A stretch of 19,910 nt of DNA, taken from an uncultured Lachnospiraceae bacterium. Lineage in GTDB: Bacteria; Bacillota; Clostridia; Lachnospirales; Lachnospiraceae. The stretch's first letter is position 1. Each line of letters begins with the position of its first letter. The stretch lies in contig CALDLG010000196.1 of the NCBI GenBank assembly GCA_937910785.1, positions 1 through 19,910 on the forward strand, given 5' to 3'. Below, one piece after another: positions 1-7,583 of this stretch. A model generated the notes under the pieces. It saw only the letters and a list, made by a program, of their open reading frames with translations, ran no database searches and was not told the origin of the DNA. The position numbers and the translations under genes were made by a program.

Positions 1-692
1 AAATTCTGATTGCGGATGATGAAGCGGAAATCAGAGATTTACTGCGCCTGTATCTGGAAAAGGACGGATATGAGGTGGTTGAGGCGGCAGACGGCACACA
101 GGCGCTGTCTGCCCTGCAGGATGCGGCTCTGCGTCAGGAAGGCATTGATTTGGTGCTTCTTGATATTATGATGCCGGGCATCGACGGTTACAGGGTGCTG
201 CGCAATATCAGAGAGCACAGCAATATTCCGGTTATCATGCTCTCTGCCAAAAGCGGGGACTCGGATAAGATTCTGGGGCTTGATCTGGGAGCGGATGATT
301 ATATCACCAAGCCTTTTGGGCCGTTGGAGGCGGTGGCGAGGGTCAATTCCAATATCAGACGATTCTATGCTCTGGGCGCCGGCCGGCAGAAGCAGGTGGA
401 AGAGCTGACGGTGCGGGATTTGAAGCTGGATCTGAGCGCCTGTCTTCTGCGTCAGGGGGAGCGGATCATCGAGCTTACCTCTATCGAGTACAGGCTGATG
501 AAGCTTTTTATGGAAAATCCGGGCAAGGTATTTACCAAGCAGCAGCTGTTCGAGCAGGGCTGGGGAGACGATTATCTGGTTTCCGACAATAATATTATGG
601 TCTGTATCAGTAAACTGCGCGGCAAGCTGAGCGAGGACGGCGGCGCCTATATTAAAACGATACGCGGTCTGGGCTATCGGCTGGAGAAATAA
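1..692 (+). CDS. Response regulator, OmpR/VanR type (5' end off window)
   Basis: DNA-binding half of a two-component system. The reading frame is open from base 3, and the visible protein starts ILIADDE, so only a few N-terminal residues are missing; the GTG at position 75 is internal to the receiver domain and is not the start. Visible receiver landmarks are the acidic pair in IADDE, the phospho-acceptor Asp in LLDIMMPG (about residue 54 of the visible frame), the Ser in IMLSAKSG and the Lys in ITKPFG. A linker leads to a C-terminal winged-helix domain ending TIRGLGYRLEK, the OmpR/PhoB signature. It lies 3 bases upstream of the histidine kinase, so the two are almost certainly co-transcribed partners. 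The signal and targets cannot be read from sequence; control of the neighbouring deacetylase gene is an inference from position only. Confidence 0.95.
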   Translation, partial: ILIADDEAEIRDLLRLYLEKDGYEVVEAADGTQALSALQDAALRQEGIDLVLLDIMMPGIDGYRVLRNIREHSNIPVIMLSAKSGDSDKILGLDLGADDYITKPFGPLEAVARVNSNIRRFYALGAGRQKQVEELTVRDLKLDLSACLLRQGERIIELTSIEYRLMKLFMENPGKVFTKQQLFEQGWGDDYLVSDNNIMVCISKLRGKLSEDGGAYIKTIRGLGYRLEK

Positions 693-695
693 TGC

Positions 696-1877
696 ATGGA
701 AACGAAAAATGCCAGAGAGGGCACAACATCTTTAAAATGGTTTCTGATTCGGCATTTTGTGCTGGTTATGGTCTTTATTTATATCAGTGAAGAGCTGCTA
801 AATATCGGATACAGGCTGGCCGTGGCGCCTTTTTTGTCAGAGACGATGAATATCCGCTTCTCCGTAACGGCAGACGACGGGAGCATCATTCTGATCCTGC
901 TGCAAATGATTCTGCTTTCGGCAGCGGCGCTTTTACCGGACCGGCTGGCGGCATGGGTACAGACATCCATCGGACAGAATATGGAAAACAGCCTGCATGT
1001 CGATATCACTTCTCCGATTCTGGAAGGCGTGGCAAGTCAGCGGCTGATCAGTATGTATCAGGTGGGCGTGATCTGTATTTTTTTGTTCCTGCTGATCATT
1101 ACCCTGCTGCCTTATCTGCTTTCAGCCTGGTGGTACTACCGGGTGGTCTCGCGGAAGATGAAGGAGCTGCTTGCGGCGGAAAAGGAACGGAAAGCGGCTT
1201 ACGACAGACAGCGGAATCTGATGCTGTCCGATATTGCCCATGACATCAGGACGCCGCTGACGACGGTATGCGGCTATGCGAGAGCGCTGATGGACGGCAT
1301 GGTGGAGGATGAGGACAAAAGAAAAGAGTATCTGCAGGCAGTTTATGCCAAATCTCTGCGGATGGATGAACTGATGACGCTCCTGTTCGAGTATGTCAGG
1401 ATGGACAGCGACGGTTTTACGCTGCATAAGGAAACGGCGGACTTAGGGGAGCTTCTGCGGGAAAATATCGCTCTTCTTTACGCGGATTTTGAGGAAAAAG
1501 GCATGGAACTTGACATCGACATACCGGAGCAGGAGTTTCCATATGAAATGGACAGGGTACAGATTGGCAGAGCGATCGGTAATATATTGACCAATGCGGT
1601 CAGATATAATGAAAAAGGAACCAGAATCCGCATCAGTCTGCAGGAAGGCTTTCAGATCCGCATCGCGGATAACGGGATACCGATCGAAGACGAGCTGGCG
1701 GAGCATATTTTTGAACCCTTTACCCGCGGAGACAAAACGAGAAGCACAGGCGGCGGCAGCGGTCTCGGATTAAGCATTTCCGCGAAGATCATACAGATGC
1801 ATGGCGGGGAGCTGTGTCTGGAGCGGGAGTGCAGGGACGGCATGGAGAAGGCATTTGTGATCACTCTTTTCTCATGA
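696..1877 (+). CDS. Membrane sensor histidine kinase
   Basis: Sensor partner of the upstream response regulator, 393 residues. Hydrophobic stretches lie at about residues 14-34, 62-82 and 123-146, suggesting a membrane-anchored sensor with a short extracytoplasmic loop. The cytoplasmic part has the H box (IAHDIRTPLTT; phospho-acceptor His182), an N box (GNILTNAVRYNEKG), a G1-type motif (IADNGIP), an F box (FEPFTRGD) and a G2 box (GGGSGLGLSI), so autokinase function looks intact. I chose ATG 696, preceded by GGAG at 683-686; an ATG at 692 overlapping the regulator stop is in another frame. The HDIRTPLT form of the H box is common in VanS-like kinases of Firmicutes. The stimulus is unknown; cell-envelope stress would fit the deacetylase next door but is inference. 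Confidence 0.95.
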   Translation: METKNAREGTTSLKWFLIRHFVLVMVFIYISEELLNIGYRLAVAPFLSETMNIRFSVTADDGSIILILLQMILLSAAALLPDRLAAWVQTSIGQNMENSLHVDITSPILEGVASQRLISMYQVGVICIFLFLLIITLLPYLLSAWWYYRVVSRKMKELLAAEKERKAAYDRQRNLMLSDIAHDIRTPLTTVCGYARALMDGMVEDEDKRKEYLQAVYAKSLRMDELMTLLFEYVRMDSDGFTLHKETADLGELLRENIALLYADFEEKGMELDIDIPEQEFPYEMDRVQIGRAIGNILTNAVRYNEKGTRIRISLQEGFQIRIADNGIPIEDELAEHIFEPFTRGDKTRSTGGGSGLGLSISAKIIQMHGGELCLERECRDGMEKAFVITLFS

Positions 1878-1951
1878 ATGCGGGCCCGGCCGATGCATGC
1901 TCCGGGAAGCCGATGCATATATATAATTGAATAAAAGCAGGGAGCGGATTC

Positions 1952-2686
1952 ATGATATTCGGGAAAAAGAGACTTTTCTTTATTGGAATGATCATTATCG
2001 TGAGTCTGCTTTTTTATTTTCAGGGAAGAAGGCAGGCCGGTGCGCCGGGGATGCGTTACGACGCAAGGGTGTTCAGAACGGAAGACAGCATTACTGTGGA
2101 AAAAGTTCTGACGGGAGAGGGTGAAACCGAGACGAGGAAGATCGCGCTGACTTTTGATGACGGTCCCCATCCCTGCTATACGGAGCAGCTTCTGGACGGA
2201 TTGAAGGAGCGGAATGTCTGTGTCACTTTTTTCGTGACGGGAGAGCACGCGGAGCTGTATCCGGATATTATCGAGAGGATGAAAGAGGAGGGACATCTGA
2301 TCGGCAATCATACCTACAGCCATATGCAGCTGCGCTCCGGCAGTCTGGACGCGTTTAAAGAGGAACTGATCCGGACAAACGAGATAATCAGCGGCATTAC
2401 AGGCGAGGAGGTACTTTTCGTGCGCCCTCCTTACGGCACATGGGAGAAATCGCTGGAGGCCGAGCTGAATATGTTTCCGGTACTCTGGACCATCGACCCG
2501 TTGGACTGGTGTTCCACCAACGTGGACGGCATTACTAGAAAAGTCGTTTCAAAGGCAAAGGAGAACAGTATTATTCTGATGCACGACAGTTATCCGTCAA
2601 CCGTAACCGCGGCCCTGCGCGTTATCGACGAACTGCAGAAGCAGGGGTATGAGTTCGTGACGGTGGATGAGATTCTCTTTGATTAA
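1952..2686 (+). CDS. Membrane-anchored polysaccharide deacetylase (CE4/NodB family)
   Basis: Predicted to remove N-acetyl (or O-acetyl) groups from an extracellular polysaccharide, most often peptidoglycan GlcNAc or MurNAc in this family. It has 244 residues. Residues 7-24 form one N-terminal hydrophobic segment after a basic start (MIFGKKR), acting as an uncleaved anchor or signal. The NodB domain follows: TFDDGP (Asp69, Asp70; base and metal ligand), HTYSH (His120, His124; metal ligands), RPPYG (158-162), the W-D segment around 179-186, and LMHDS (His211). All metal and catalytic positions are present. A GGGAG Shine-Dalgarno precedes ATG 1952. It follows the kinase by 74 bases with no clear terminator, so it may belong to the same operon. 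It probably has nothing to do with mannan deacetylation, which here would be cytoplasmic. The substrate is not determined. Confidence 0.9.
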   Translation: MIFGKKRLFFIGMIIIVSLLFYFQGRRQAGAPGMRYDARVFRTEDSITVEKVLTGEGETETRKIALTFDDGPHPCYTEQLLDGLKERNVCVTFFVTGEHAELYPDIIERMKEEGHLIGNHTYSHMQLRSGSLDAFKEELIRTNEIISGITGEEVLFVRPPYGTWEKSLEAELNMFPVLWTIDPLDWCSTNVDGITRKVVSKAKENSIILMHDSYPSTVTAALRVIDELQKQGYEFVTVDEILFD

Positions 2687-2715
2687 GGGGGCGTGCCGCA
2701 TGAGATATCCGCAGT

Positions 2716-2989
2716 CCGCCGCCGGAGAATGGGACCGCTGTCACAGGCAGTGTGGTATGGTGGAGGGAAGGGACTTCCGGATGGGAGTTTTCTAATCGGA
2801 CAGGCCAATCTTCTGCAGTGTCCGGGCCGGCGTTTAAGCGCATCCATGCGCCATAACGCCTGAATTGCACATCCTGTGCAATTCTCCCTTCATCATGCAC
2901 TGTCCGATAAGAAAACATTACCATCCTCCATTACCTTCCCTCCGCCATACCACACTGCCTGTGACAGCGGTCCCATTCTCCGGCGGCGG
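2716..2989. repeat. 274-bp fold-back element with 56-bp near-perfect inverted arms
   Basis: Bases 2716-2771 are the reverse complement of 2934-2989 except for one position (2761/2944), which forms a G-U pair in a plus-strand RNA. The stem continues imperfectly inward (2779-2784 with 2921-2926; 2787-2803 with 2900-2916, one mismatch). The apex carries two further hairpins: 2829-2860 (GGCGTT/AACGCC enclosing GCGCAT/ATGCGC) and 2862-2884 (GAATTGCACA, loop TCC, TGTGCAATTC). There is no transposase and no clear target-site duplication. It could be a miniature inverted-repeat element, a structured RNA, or a transcription barrier between the deacetylase and the galactosidase. No U-tract follows the stem, so it is not an ordinary terminator. 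Apart from this element, 2687-3116 holds only the galactosidase promoter region. Confidence 0.9.
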
Positions 2990-3003
2990 GCATAGCATGT
3001 ATA

Positions 3004-3033
3004 TTTAGGTAAAAAAATAAAAATTTAGCTAAA
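3004..3033. promoter_or_regulatory. Paired TTTAG(G/C)TAAA sites upstream of the galactosidase promoter
   Basis: TTTAGGTAAA at 3004-3013 and the perfect palindrome TTTAGCTAAA at 3024-3033 are spaced 20 bp apart, about two helical turns, just upstream of the predicted -35. Near-identical words occur in the control region of the binding-protein gene (8671-8692). Placement upstream of -35 fits activator sites, perhaps for the AraC-type regulator in this window. This is inferred from sequence only. Confidence 0.4.
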
Positions 3034-3038
3034 AAGTG

Positions 3039-3067
3039 TTTAAAAACTGGAAGAAGTATGCTATATT
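3039..3067 (+). promoter_or_regulatory. Predicted sigma-A promoter of the GH36 gene
   Basis: An extended -10 (TG at 3059-3060, then TATATT at 3062-3067) lies 17 bases after a weak -35-like TTTAAA at 3039-3044. A weak -35 with a good extended -10 is typical of promoters that need an activator. The leader to ATG 3117 would be about 45 bases. Confidence 0.55.
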
Positions 3068-3116
3068 GGAAGAACAGACATAGATCCGATTATATTTTAT
3101 CGAAGGGAGAAGCGGT

Positions 3117-5324
3117 ATGATAAGTTATCATGAGCAGGAAAGGATTTTTAAGTTAGATACGCCGAATACCAGTTATCTGATCGGCATTGTGGATGAGGAA
3201 AATTTTATCGGACATATTTATTATGGAAAGCGGTTAAAGGACGCCGACGTTTCCTATTTGATGCGGACCGGGGAGGCGCCTTTTGTACCGGGACAGAATA
3301 ACAGGGAGCGCTGTTCTTTTTATGACTGCTTTCCGTTTGAATACCCTGTCGGCGGGATCGGAGACTGCCGGGAAGGCTGCCTTTCGGTCCGGACGGCGGG
3401 CGGACACGCGGGAGCAGTGCTTTCCTATGTATCCTATGAGATTCTGGAAGGAAAGCCGGAGCTGGAGGGCCTGCCTGCTACGTTCGGCACGAAGGACGAG
3501 TGTACAACCTTAAAGCTTCTCTGTGAGGACAGGCGTGTGGGAATACAGGTCGAACTTCTGTATACGGTTTTTCAGGATGTGGATGTCGTAACGAGAAGTG
3601 TCAGGGTGATCAATACCGGAAAAGAGCATTTTTATCTGACGAAGGTTTCTTCCGCGTGTCTGGATATGGACAACCGCGATTATGACATGATTTCCCTGCA
3701 TGGAAGCTGGGGAAGGGAGCGCCATATTCAGCGCAGACCGTTGGGATACGGCATTCAGAATGTGAGCTCCATCCGCGGGGAATCCAGCCATCAGGACCAT
3801 CCTTTCCTTGCGCTTGTGGATAGAAATACGACACAGGAAAACGGCGAAGTCTATGCGATGAATTTCGTATATTCGGGAAATTTCCGCGCGCAGGCCGAAG
3901 TGACGCAGTTCGATTACGTCAGAATGTCCATGGGCATTCATCCGGAGAATTTCTGCTGGAAGCTGGAGGCCGGAGAGAGTTTTCAGGCGCCGGAGGCAGT
4001 GATGCTTTATACGGATCAGGGATTGGACGCCATGACAAATGCGTTCCATAAGCTGTACCGGAAACATCTGATCCGTGGCGAATACCGAAATAAAAAGCGG
4101 CCGATTCTGATCAATAACTGGGAAGCGACTTATTTTGAATTCGATACGGACAAGCTTCTGTCGATCGCAAAAGAGGCTTCCGGCCTCGGCATCGAGATGC
4201 TTGTCATGGATGACGGCTGGTTCGGCAGGCGAAACACCGATGACTGTGCGCTCGGAGACTGGCAGGTGAACGAAGAAAAGTTAAAGGGCGGCCTGAAGTA
4301 TCTGGTGGACGAAGTCAATAAGCTTGGGATGAAATTCGGTATCTGGTTTGAGCCGGAAATGATTTCGCCGGATTCCGATCTGTACAGGGCGCACCCTGAC
4401 TGGGCGCTCGCGGTTCCGGGCAGGCCGGCGGCACAGGGAAGACAGCAGCTTGTGCTGGATCTCTCCAGAAAAGAGGTTGTCGATCATATTTATGAGATGG
4501 TGGCTTCGGTGCTTCGGAGCGCTAATATCGAATATGTGAAATGGGATATGAACCGTCCGCTGACGGATATCGGCAGCTGCGGCCTGCCCGCGGACAGACA
4601 GGGAGAGATCTGTCACAGATTCATGCTGGCGGTTTATGAGATGCAGGGCAGACTGATCAGAGAGTTCCCGCATCTGCTTCTGGAAAATTGCAGCAGCGGC
4701 GGCGGACGTTTTGATCCCGGCATGCTCTATTACAGTCCGCAGATCTGGTGTTCGGATGATACGGATGCCATTGAGCGGCTGGAGATTCAGGAGGGAACGG
4801 CAATGCTTTATCCGCTTTCCACGATGGGCGCGCATGTATCCGACTGTCCGAATCACGCGATCGGCCGGGTAACGCCTTTTGAAACGAGAGGGCTTGTCGC
4901 ACTGGCGGGAACCTTCGGCTATGAGCTGGATGTAACGCGGATACCGGAAGAGGACCGGAATATGATACCGGAGCAGGTGGCGCTGTATCATCAGTACAAT
5001 GATCTGATCCGGGAAGGCGATTATTACCGTATCGCGTCTTATTCTCAGAACCATAAATTTGACTGCTGGCAGGTAGTCCGGGAGGACAGGAAAGAATCCC
5101 TTGTTACTTTCGTTCAGGTGATGAGCCGTGCCAATTTCAAATCCAGACGCATTCTGTTAAAAGGGCTTTCGGAGGAGAAACGCTATGAAGTGCGTTTCGT
5201 GAATGAGGAAACGGTTTCTCCGAAGGTTTGCAGCGGCGATATCCTGATGAAAGCCGGCATACTTGTGCCGGAGCTGCGCGGTGATTTTCAGGCGAGGCTG
5301 ATTCATCTGACAGAGGTTGAATGA
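3117..5324 (+). CDS. Alpha-galactosidase, glycoside hydrolase family 36
   Basis: Retaining alpha-galactosidase expected to remove alpha-1,6-galactose side groups from galactomanno-oligosaccharides or raffinose-type sugars. It has 735 residues, the usual length of the tetrameric bacterial GH36 subgroup, and no signal peptide, so it is cytoplasmic. An N-terminal beta-sandwich (about 1-320) precedes the TIM barrel (about 325-640) and a C-terminal beta domain. Visible active-site motifs are MDDGWFG (364-370), FGIWFEPEM (407-415), KWDMNR with nucleophile Asp477, CSSGGGRFDPG (525-535) and WCSDDTDA, whose acid/base is Asp547 or 548. The start has a GAAGGGAGAAG Shine-Dalgarno. The cytoplasmic location suggests it acts after import by the transporter encoded further along. 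It is followed by the repeat array and the LacI-type gene, probably on the same transcript. Confidence 0.96.
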   Translation: MISYHEQERIFKLDTPNTSYLIGIVDEENFIGHIYYGKRLKDADVSYLMRTGEAPFVPGQNNRERCSFYDCFPFEYPVGGIGDCREGCLSVRTAGGHAGAVLSYVSYEILEGKPELEGLPATFGTKDECTTLKLLCEDRRVGIQVELLYTVFQDVDVVTRSVRVINTGKEHFYLTKVSSACLDMDNRDYDMISLHGSWGRERHIQRRPLGYGIQNVSSIRGESSHQDHPFLALVDRNTTQENGEVYAMNFVYSGNFRAQAEVTQFDYVRMSMGIHPENFCWKLEAGESFQAPEAVMLYTDQGLDAMTNAFHKLYRKHLIRGEYRNKKRPILINNWEATYFEFDTDKLLSIAKEASGLGIEMLVMDDGWFGRRNTDDCALGDWQVNEEKLKGGLKYLVDEVNKLGMKFGIWFEPEMISPDSDLYRAHPDWALAVPGRPAAQGRQQLVLDLSRKEVVDHIYEMVASVLRSANIEYVKWDMNRPLTDIGSCGLPADRQGEICHRFMLAVYEMQGRLIREFPHLLLENCSSGGGRFDPGMLYYSPQIWCSDDTDAIERLEIQEGTAMLYPLSTMGAHVSDCPNHAIGRVTPFETRGLVALAGTFGYELDVTRIPEEDRNMIPEQVALYHQYNDLIREGDYYRIASYSQNHKFDCWQVVREDRKESLVTFVQVMSRANFKSRRILLKGLSEEKRYEVRFVNEETVSPKVCSGDILMKAGILVPELRGDFQARLIHLTEVE

Positions 5325-5357
5325 CAAAGTCAAACGGACAGGCAGCATCCGGAAGGT

Positions 5358-5535
5358 GATAAGTAAGCGGTAAGTAAGGGATATGTGAACAATCAGTAAG
5401 AGATAAGTAAGCGGTAAGCAAGGGATATGTGAACAATCAGTAAGAGATAAGTAAGCGGAAAAGAAGCAATCGGTAACAGATAAGCAGCGGAAGACAGGCA
5501 ATCAGTAAGAGGTAAAGGAAGCAGCGGCATAAGAA
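5358..5535 (+). repeat. 11-bp-periodic tandem repeat array
   Basis: A 44-bp unit starting GATAAGTAAGCGG begins at 5358, 5402 and again at 5446, and degenerates into copies of about 33 bp starting near 5479 and 5511. Each 44-bp unit is itself four 11-bp words of consensus RATAAGTAAGN, and the shorter copies look like three words, so the hierarchy is 11 bp, then 44 or 33 bp. TAA occurs in nearly every word and in all frames of the plus strand. The array fills almost the whole gap between the galactosidase and LacI-type genes. No promoter is obvious inside it. The uniform word spacing and lack of unique spacers exclude CRISPR. Confidence 0.9.
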
Positions 5536-5548
5536 CGGGGGGATTTCT

Positions 5549-6595
5549 ATGACCAAGGCGGTAAGACTTGCGGATATTGCGGAGAAGATCGGCGTCAGCG
5601 TCGTCACCGTATCGAAGGCATTGTCCGGACAGAAAGGCGTCAGCGAAGAACTGCGGGCGAAAATCAGGGAAATGGCGGACGAAATGGGATATATGCCCGT
5701 ACATTCGGCGCGTCAGGAAAAATCCCGTTCTTATACGGCCGGCGTGATTACATTTGAAAGATATTTTGCCAAATTTGCTTCTTTTTACTGGAAAATGTAT
5801 CAGGAGTTTGCGACACAGGCGGTGAAGGAGAACTGCTTTTCCATGCTGGAGGTCATTTCGGAGCCAGATGAGGATGCGCTGGAGGCGCCGAAGCTGTTTG
5901 GAGAAGAGCGTGTTGACGGCATGATTGTGATCGGCAAGCCGAAGCGGGATTATTTGAAAATGCTGTATCGGAACGAGAAGACACCAATGGTTTTCCTGGA
6001 CTTTTATGACGATGAGGAAATCGTGGATTCCGTCATATCCGCAGGCTTTTACGGGATGTACCGGATGACAGAATACCTGATTCGGAACGGACATACCCGC
6101 ATCGCCTATGTGGGAACCCTGATGTATACGGAAAGCATCACAGACCGGTATTTCGGGTACTGTAAGGCGTTGATGGAGCATGGTCTGGAACAGAAGCCGG
6201 AGTGGATTTTCAAGGACAGGGGATATGGGGATGGCCTGATTGGTGTGAATTACAGATTTTCCTTCCCGGAAAACAATATGCCCGAAGCCTTTGTCTGTAA
6301 CAATGACGTGACCGCGCACGCCCTGATCAAACAGCTGGAGGAAAAAGGCTATCATGTGCCGGAAGATATTTCCGTGGTAGGCTACGACGACTATCTGTAT
6401 GCGGAGTTCGGCGATTCCAGGATTACGACATACTCCGTCGATATGGCGGAGATGTCGCGAGTGGCGCTTGCGTGTCTTATCAGACGAATTGAAAATACCG
6501 CTGTTAATACGAAGGTAAATATTGTAAACGGCAGGCTGATCGAGAGGGACAGCGTCCGGAAGAAAAAGGAAAACGGGAAAGCCGGTTTTCAATGA
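5549..6595 (+). CDS. LacI-family transcriptional regulator
   Basis: Sugar-responsive DNA-binding repressor or activator, 348 residues. The N-terminal helix-turn-helix (about 5-30, VRLADIAEKIGVSVVTVSKAL) and hinge (VSEELRAKIREMADEMGYMP) are classic LacI features. The periplasmic-binding-protein-like effector domain runs from about residue 63 to 335, with the family landmarks VDGMIVIG, VFLDFYDD, CNNDVTAHALI and ISVVGYDDY. The start is ATG 5549 behind a G6 Shine-Dalgarno at about 5536-5541. It follows the GH36 gene in the same direction and converges on the minus-strand gene with only 5 bases between stops. The effector is not known; a mannose- or galactose-containing oligosaccharide or a phosphorylated intermediate would fit the context (inference). 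The long plain C-terminal tail (KKKENGKAGFQ) looks unstructured. Confidence 0.93.
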   Translation: MTKAVRLADIAEKIGVSVVTVSKALSGQKGVSEELRAKIREMADEMGYMPVHSARQEKSRSYTAGVITFERYFAKFASFYWKMYQEFATQAVKENCFSMLEVISEPDEDALEAPKLFGEERVDGMIVIGKPKRDYLKMLYRNEKTPMVFLDFYDDEEIVDSVISAGFYGMYRMTEYLIRNGHTRIAYVGTLMYTESITDRYFGYCKALMEHGLEQKPEWIFKDRGYGDGLIGVNYRFSFPENNMPEAFVCNNDVTAHALIKQLEEKGYHVPEDISVVGYDDYLYAEFGDSRITTYSVDMAEMSRVALACLIRRIENTAVNTKVNIVNGRLIERDSVRKKKENGKAGFQ

Positions 6596-6600
6596 AGCCG

Positions 6601-7500
6601 TCAGAAAATGCCCGGAATGAAGAAAGAGAGCAGCAGGCCGCCTATAAAGGACAGGACATTGGCAGTCAGCGCATAGAGCGGAGGTTTCCATCCGGAAAAC
6701 TTTTTACTGCCGATTTTGTTGAGCAGGACACAGTACAGTATGGTTTCTATGAGCAGTACAAGCATTTCATAACGGAAATAGTAAAAAATGAAAGACAGGT
6801 TTCCATTGTGATAATGAATGATATTCAGTTTTACATTCAAAATAACCTGCGTCACAATATTGACGCCTGCGATAAAGGCGATCAGCCGTTTTTCCCGGAA
6901 GCCGAAAAGAAAGGCGATGCCGATTTCGAGGAGAATCGTGAGAACAATCCGGCAGGCGAGGGAGATCAGTTCCCAGCCATAGTGATAATCTTTTTCAGCG
7001 ATGAGAACGGTATCCTGTGAGCCTGTGATGGAATCGATCTGATTTAAATCGACCGAGAAATAACTGTCAAAGGCGTAGCTTTCATAAATGCCGCTTATAG
7101 CAAATGTATCCGTTTCCGGATAATAAAGCAGAATCTTAAACGGATCGGGAGGATAATACCCCCAGCTGAAGCATTTGGTTTCGTTACACTGCCAGGCCAT
7201 CTGCAGAAAATAATAGCCGTCCGAGTCCTCATAATTGACGAAGGCTTCCCAGATATCATAGTCCAGGCCATAGGTGAAAATATGTTCCGGAATGCCGTCC
7301 GATTCCGCCGGGTCCCATGCCGATGCCGGTCCTGTGGAACGGCTTTCGGACAACAGCGTTCCGTAACAGAGCTCGTCCCCCATGTTTTCAAAGGAAATGA
7401 AAACACATGGCTTTGGTCCGATATCCGCCCTTGCGGTGATCGGAAACAGGATAAATGTGATCAATAAGCATAAGAAAAATATGCCCGTCTTTCGTTTCAT
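6601..7500 (-). CDS. Secreted/membrane protein of unknown function (ADIGPKP type)
   Basis: I cannot assign a function. The protein has 299 residues when started at the ATG at 7500, which has a well-placed AAGGAG Shine-Dalgarno (7508-7513); a longer frame to 7581 would run through a hairpin and lacks one. Residues 1-25 look like a cleavable signal peptide (basic MKRK, hydrophobic core, TARA before DIGPKP). The mature N-terminal part (26-175) is extracytoplasmic and rich in aromatic residues, with Cys at 32, 45, 105 and 110. Four membrane segments follow at about 177-200, 205-228, 237-260 and 275-296. I recall ADIGPKP-starting membrane proteins as common, uncharacterized clostridial proteins, but this is memory and not a search. 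It is probably co-directional cargo downstream of the AraC-type gene. Its 3' end converges with the LacI-type gene. Confidence 0.85.
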   Translation of the reverse strand: MKRKTGIFFLCLLITFILFPITARADIGPKPCVFISFENMGDELCYGTLLSESRSTGPASAWDPAESDGIPEHIFTYGLDYDIWEAFVNYEDSDGYYFLQMAWQCNETKCFSWGYYPPDPFKILLYYPETDTFAISGIYESYAFDSYFSVDLNQIDSITGSQDTVLIAEKDYHYGWELISLACRIVLTILLEIGIAFLFGFREKRLIAFIAGVNIVTQVILNVKLNIIHYHNGNLSFIFYYFRYEMLVLLIETILYCVLLNKIGSKKFSGWKPPLYALTANVLSFIGGLLLSFFIPGIF

Positions 7501-7539
7501 GATCAGTTCTCCTTTCTGAAATAAAATAATCTGTTTTGC

Positions 7540-7574
7540 GCCGTCCATGGAGCTTTTACGGGACGGCATTTTTT
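7540..7574 (+). terminator. Candidate intrinsic terminator reading on the plus strand
   Basis: GCCGTCC (7540-7546) pairs with GGACGGC (7561-7567), loop of 14 bases, followed by ATTTTTT at 7568-7574. The T-run is on the plus strand, although the genes on both sides are on the minus strand. It may end plus-strand transcripts that leave the LacI-type gene at 6595 and run antisense through the whole membrane-protein gene. On the minus strand the stem is followed by GCAAAACAG and would terminate poorly. Confidence 0.5.
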
Positions 7575-7583
7575 CATTCATTT

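Noticed and set aside
75..692. GTG at 75 as the response-regulator start
   Set aside because: The frame is open upstream and encodes the conserved ILIADDE receiver start, so the gene begins before the window.
1878..1951. GATGCAT direct repeats between kinase and deacetylase genes
   Set aside because: Two short copies in a GC-rich spacer; no clear operator or promoter geometry.
5358..5535. CRISPR-like direct repeats
   Set aside because: Repeats are contiguous with no unique spacers, degenerate in steps of 11 bp, and no cas genes are present.
5393..6691. 432-codon open frame on the minus strand across the LacI-type gene
   Set aside because: It lies wholly opposite a clear LacI-family gene, has no Shine-Dalgarno or recognizable domain, and its end is a translation of the tandem repeat array (repeating Leu/Ile/Tyr-rich words). 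It is a shadow frame.
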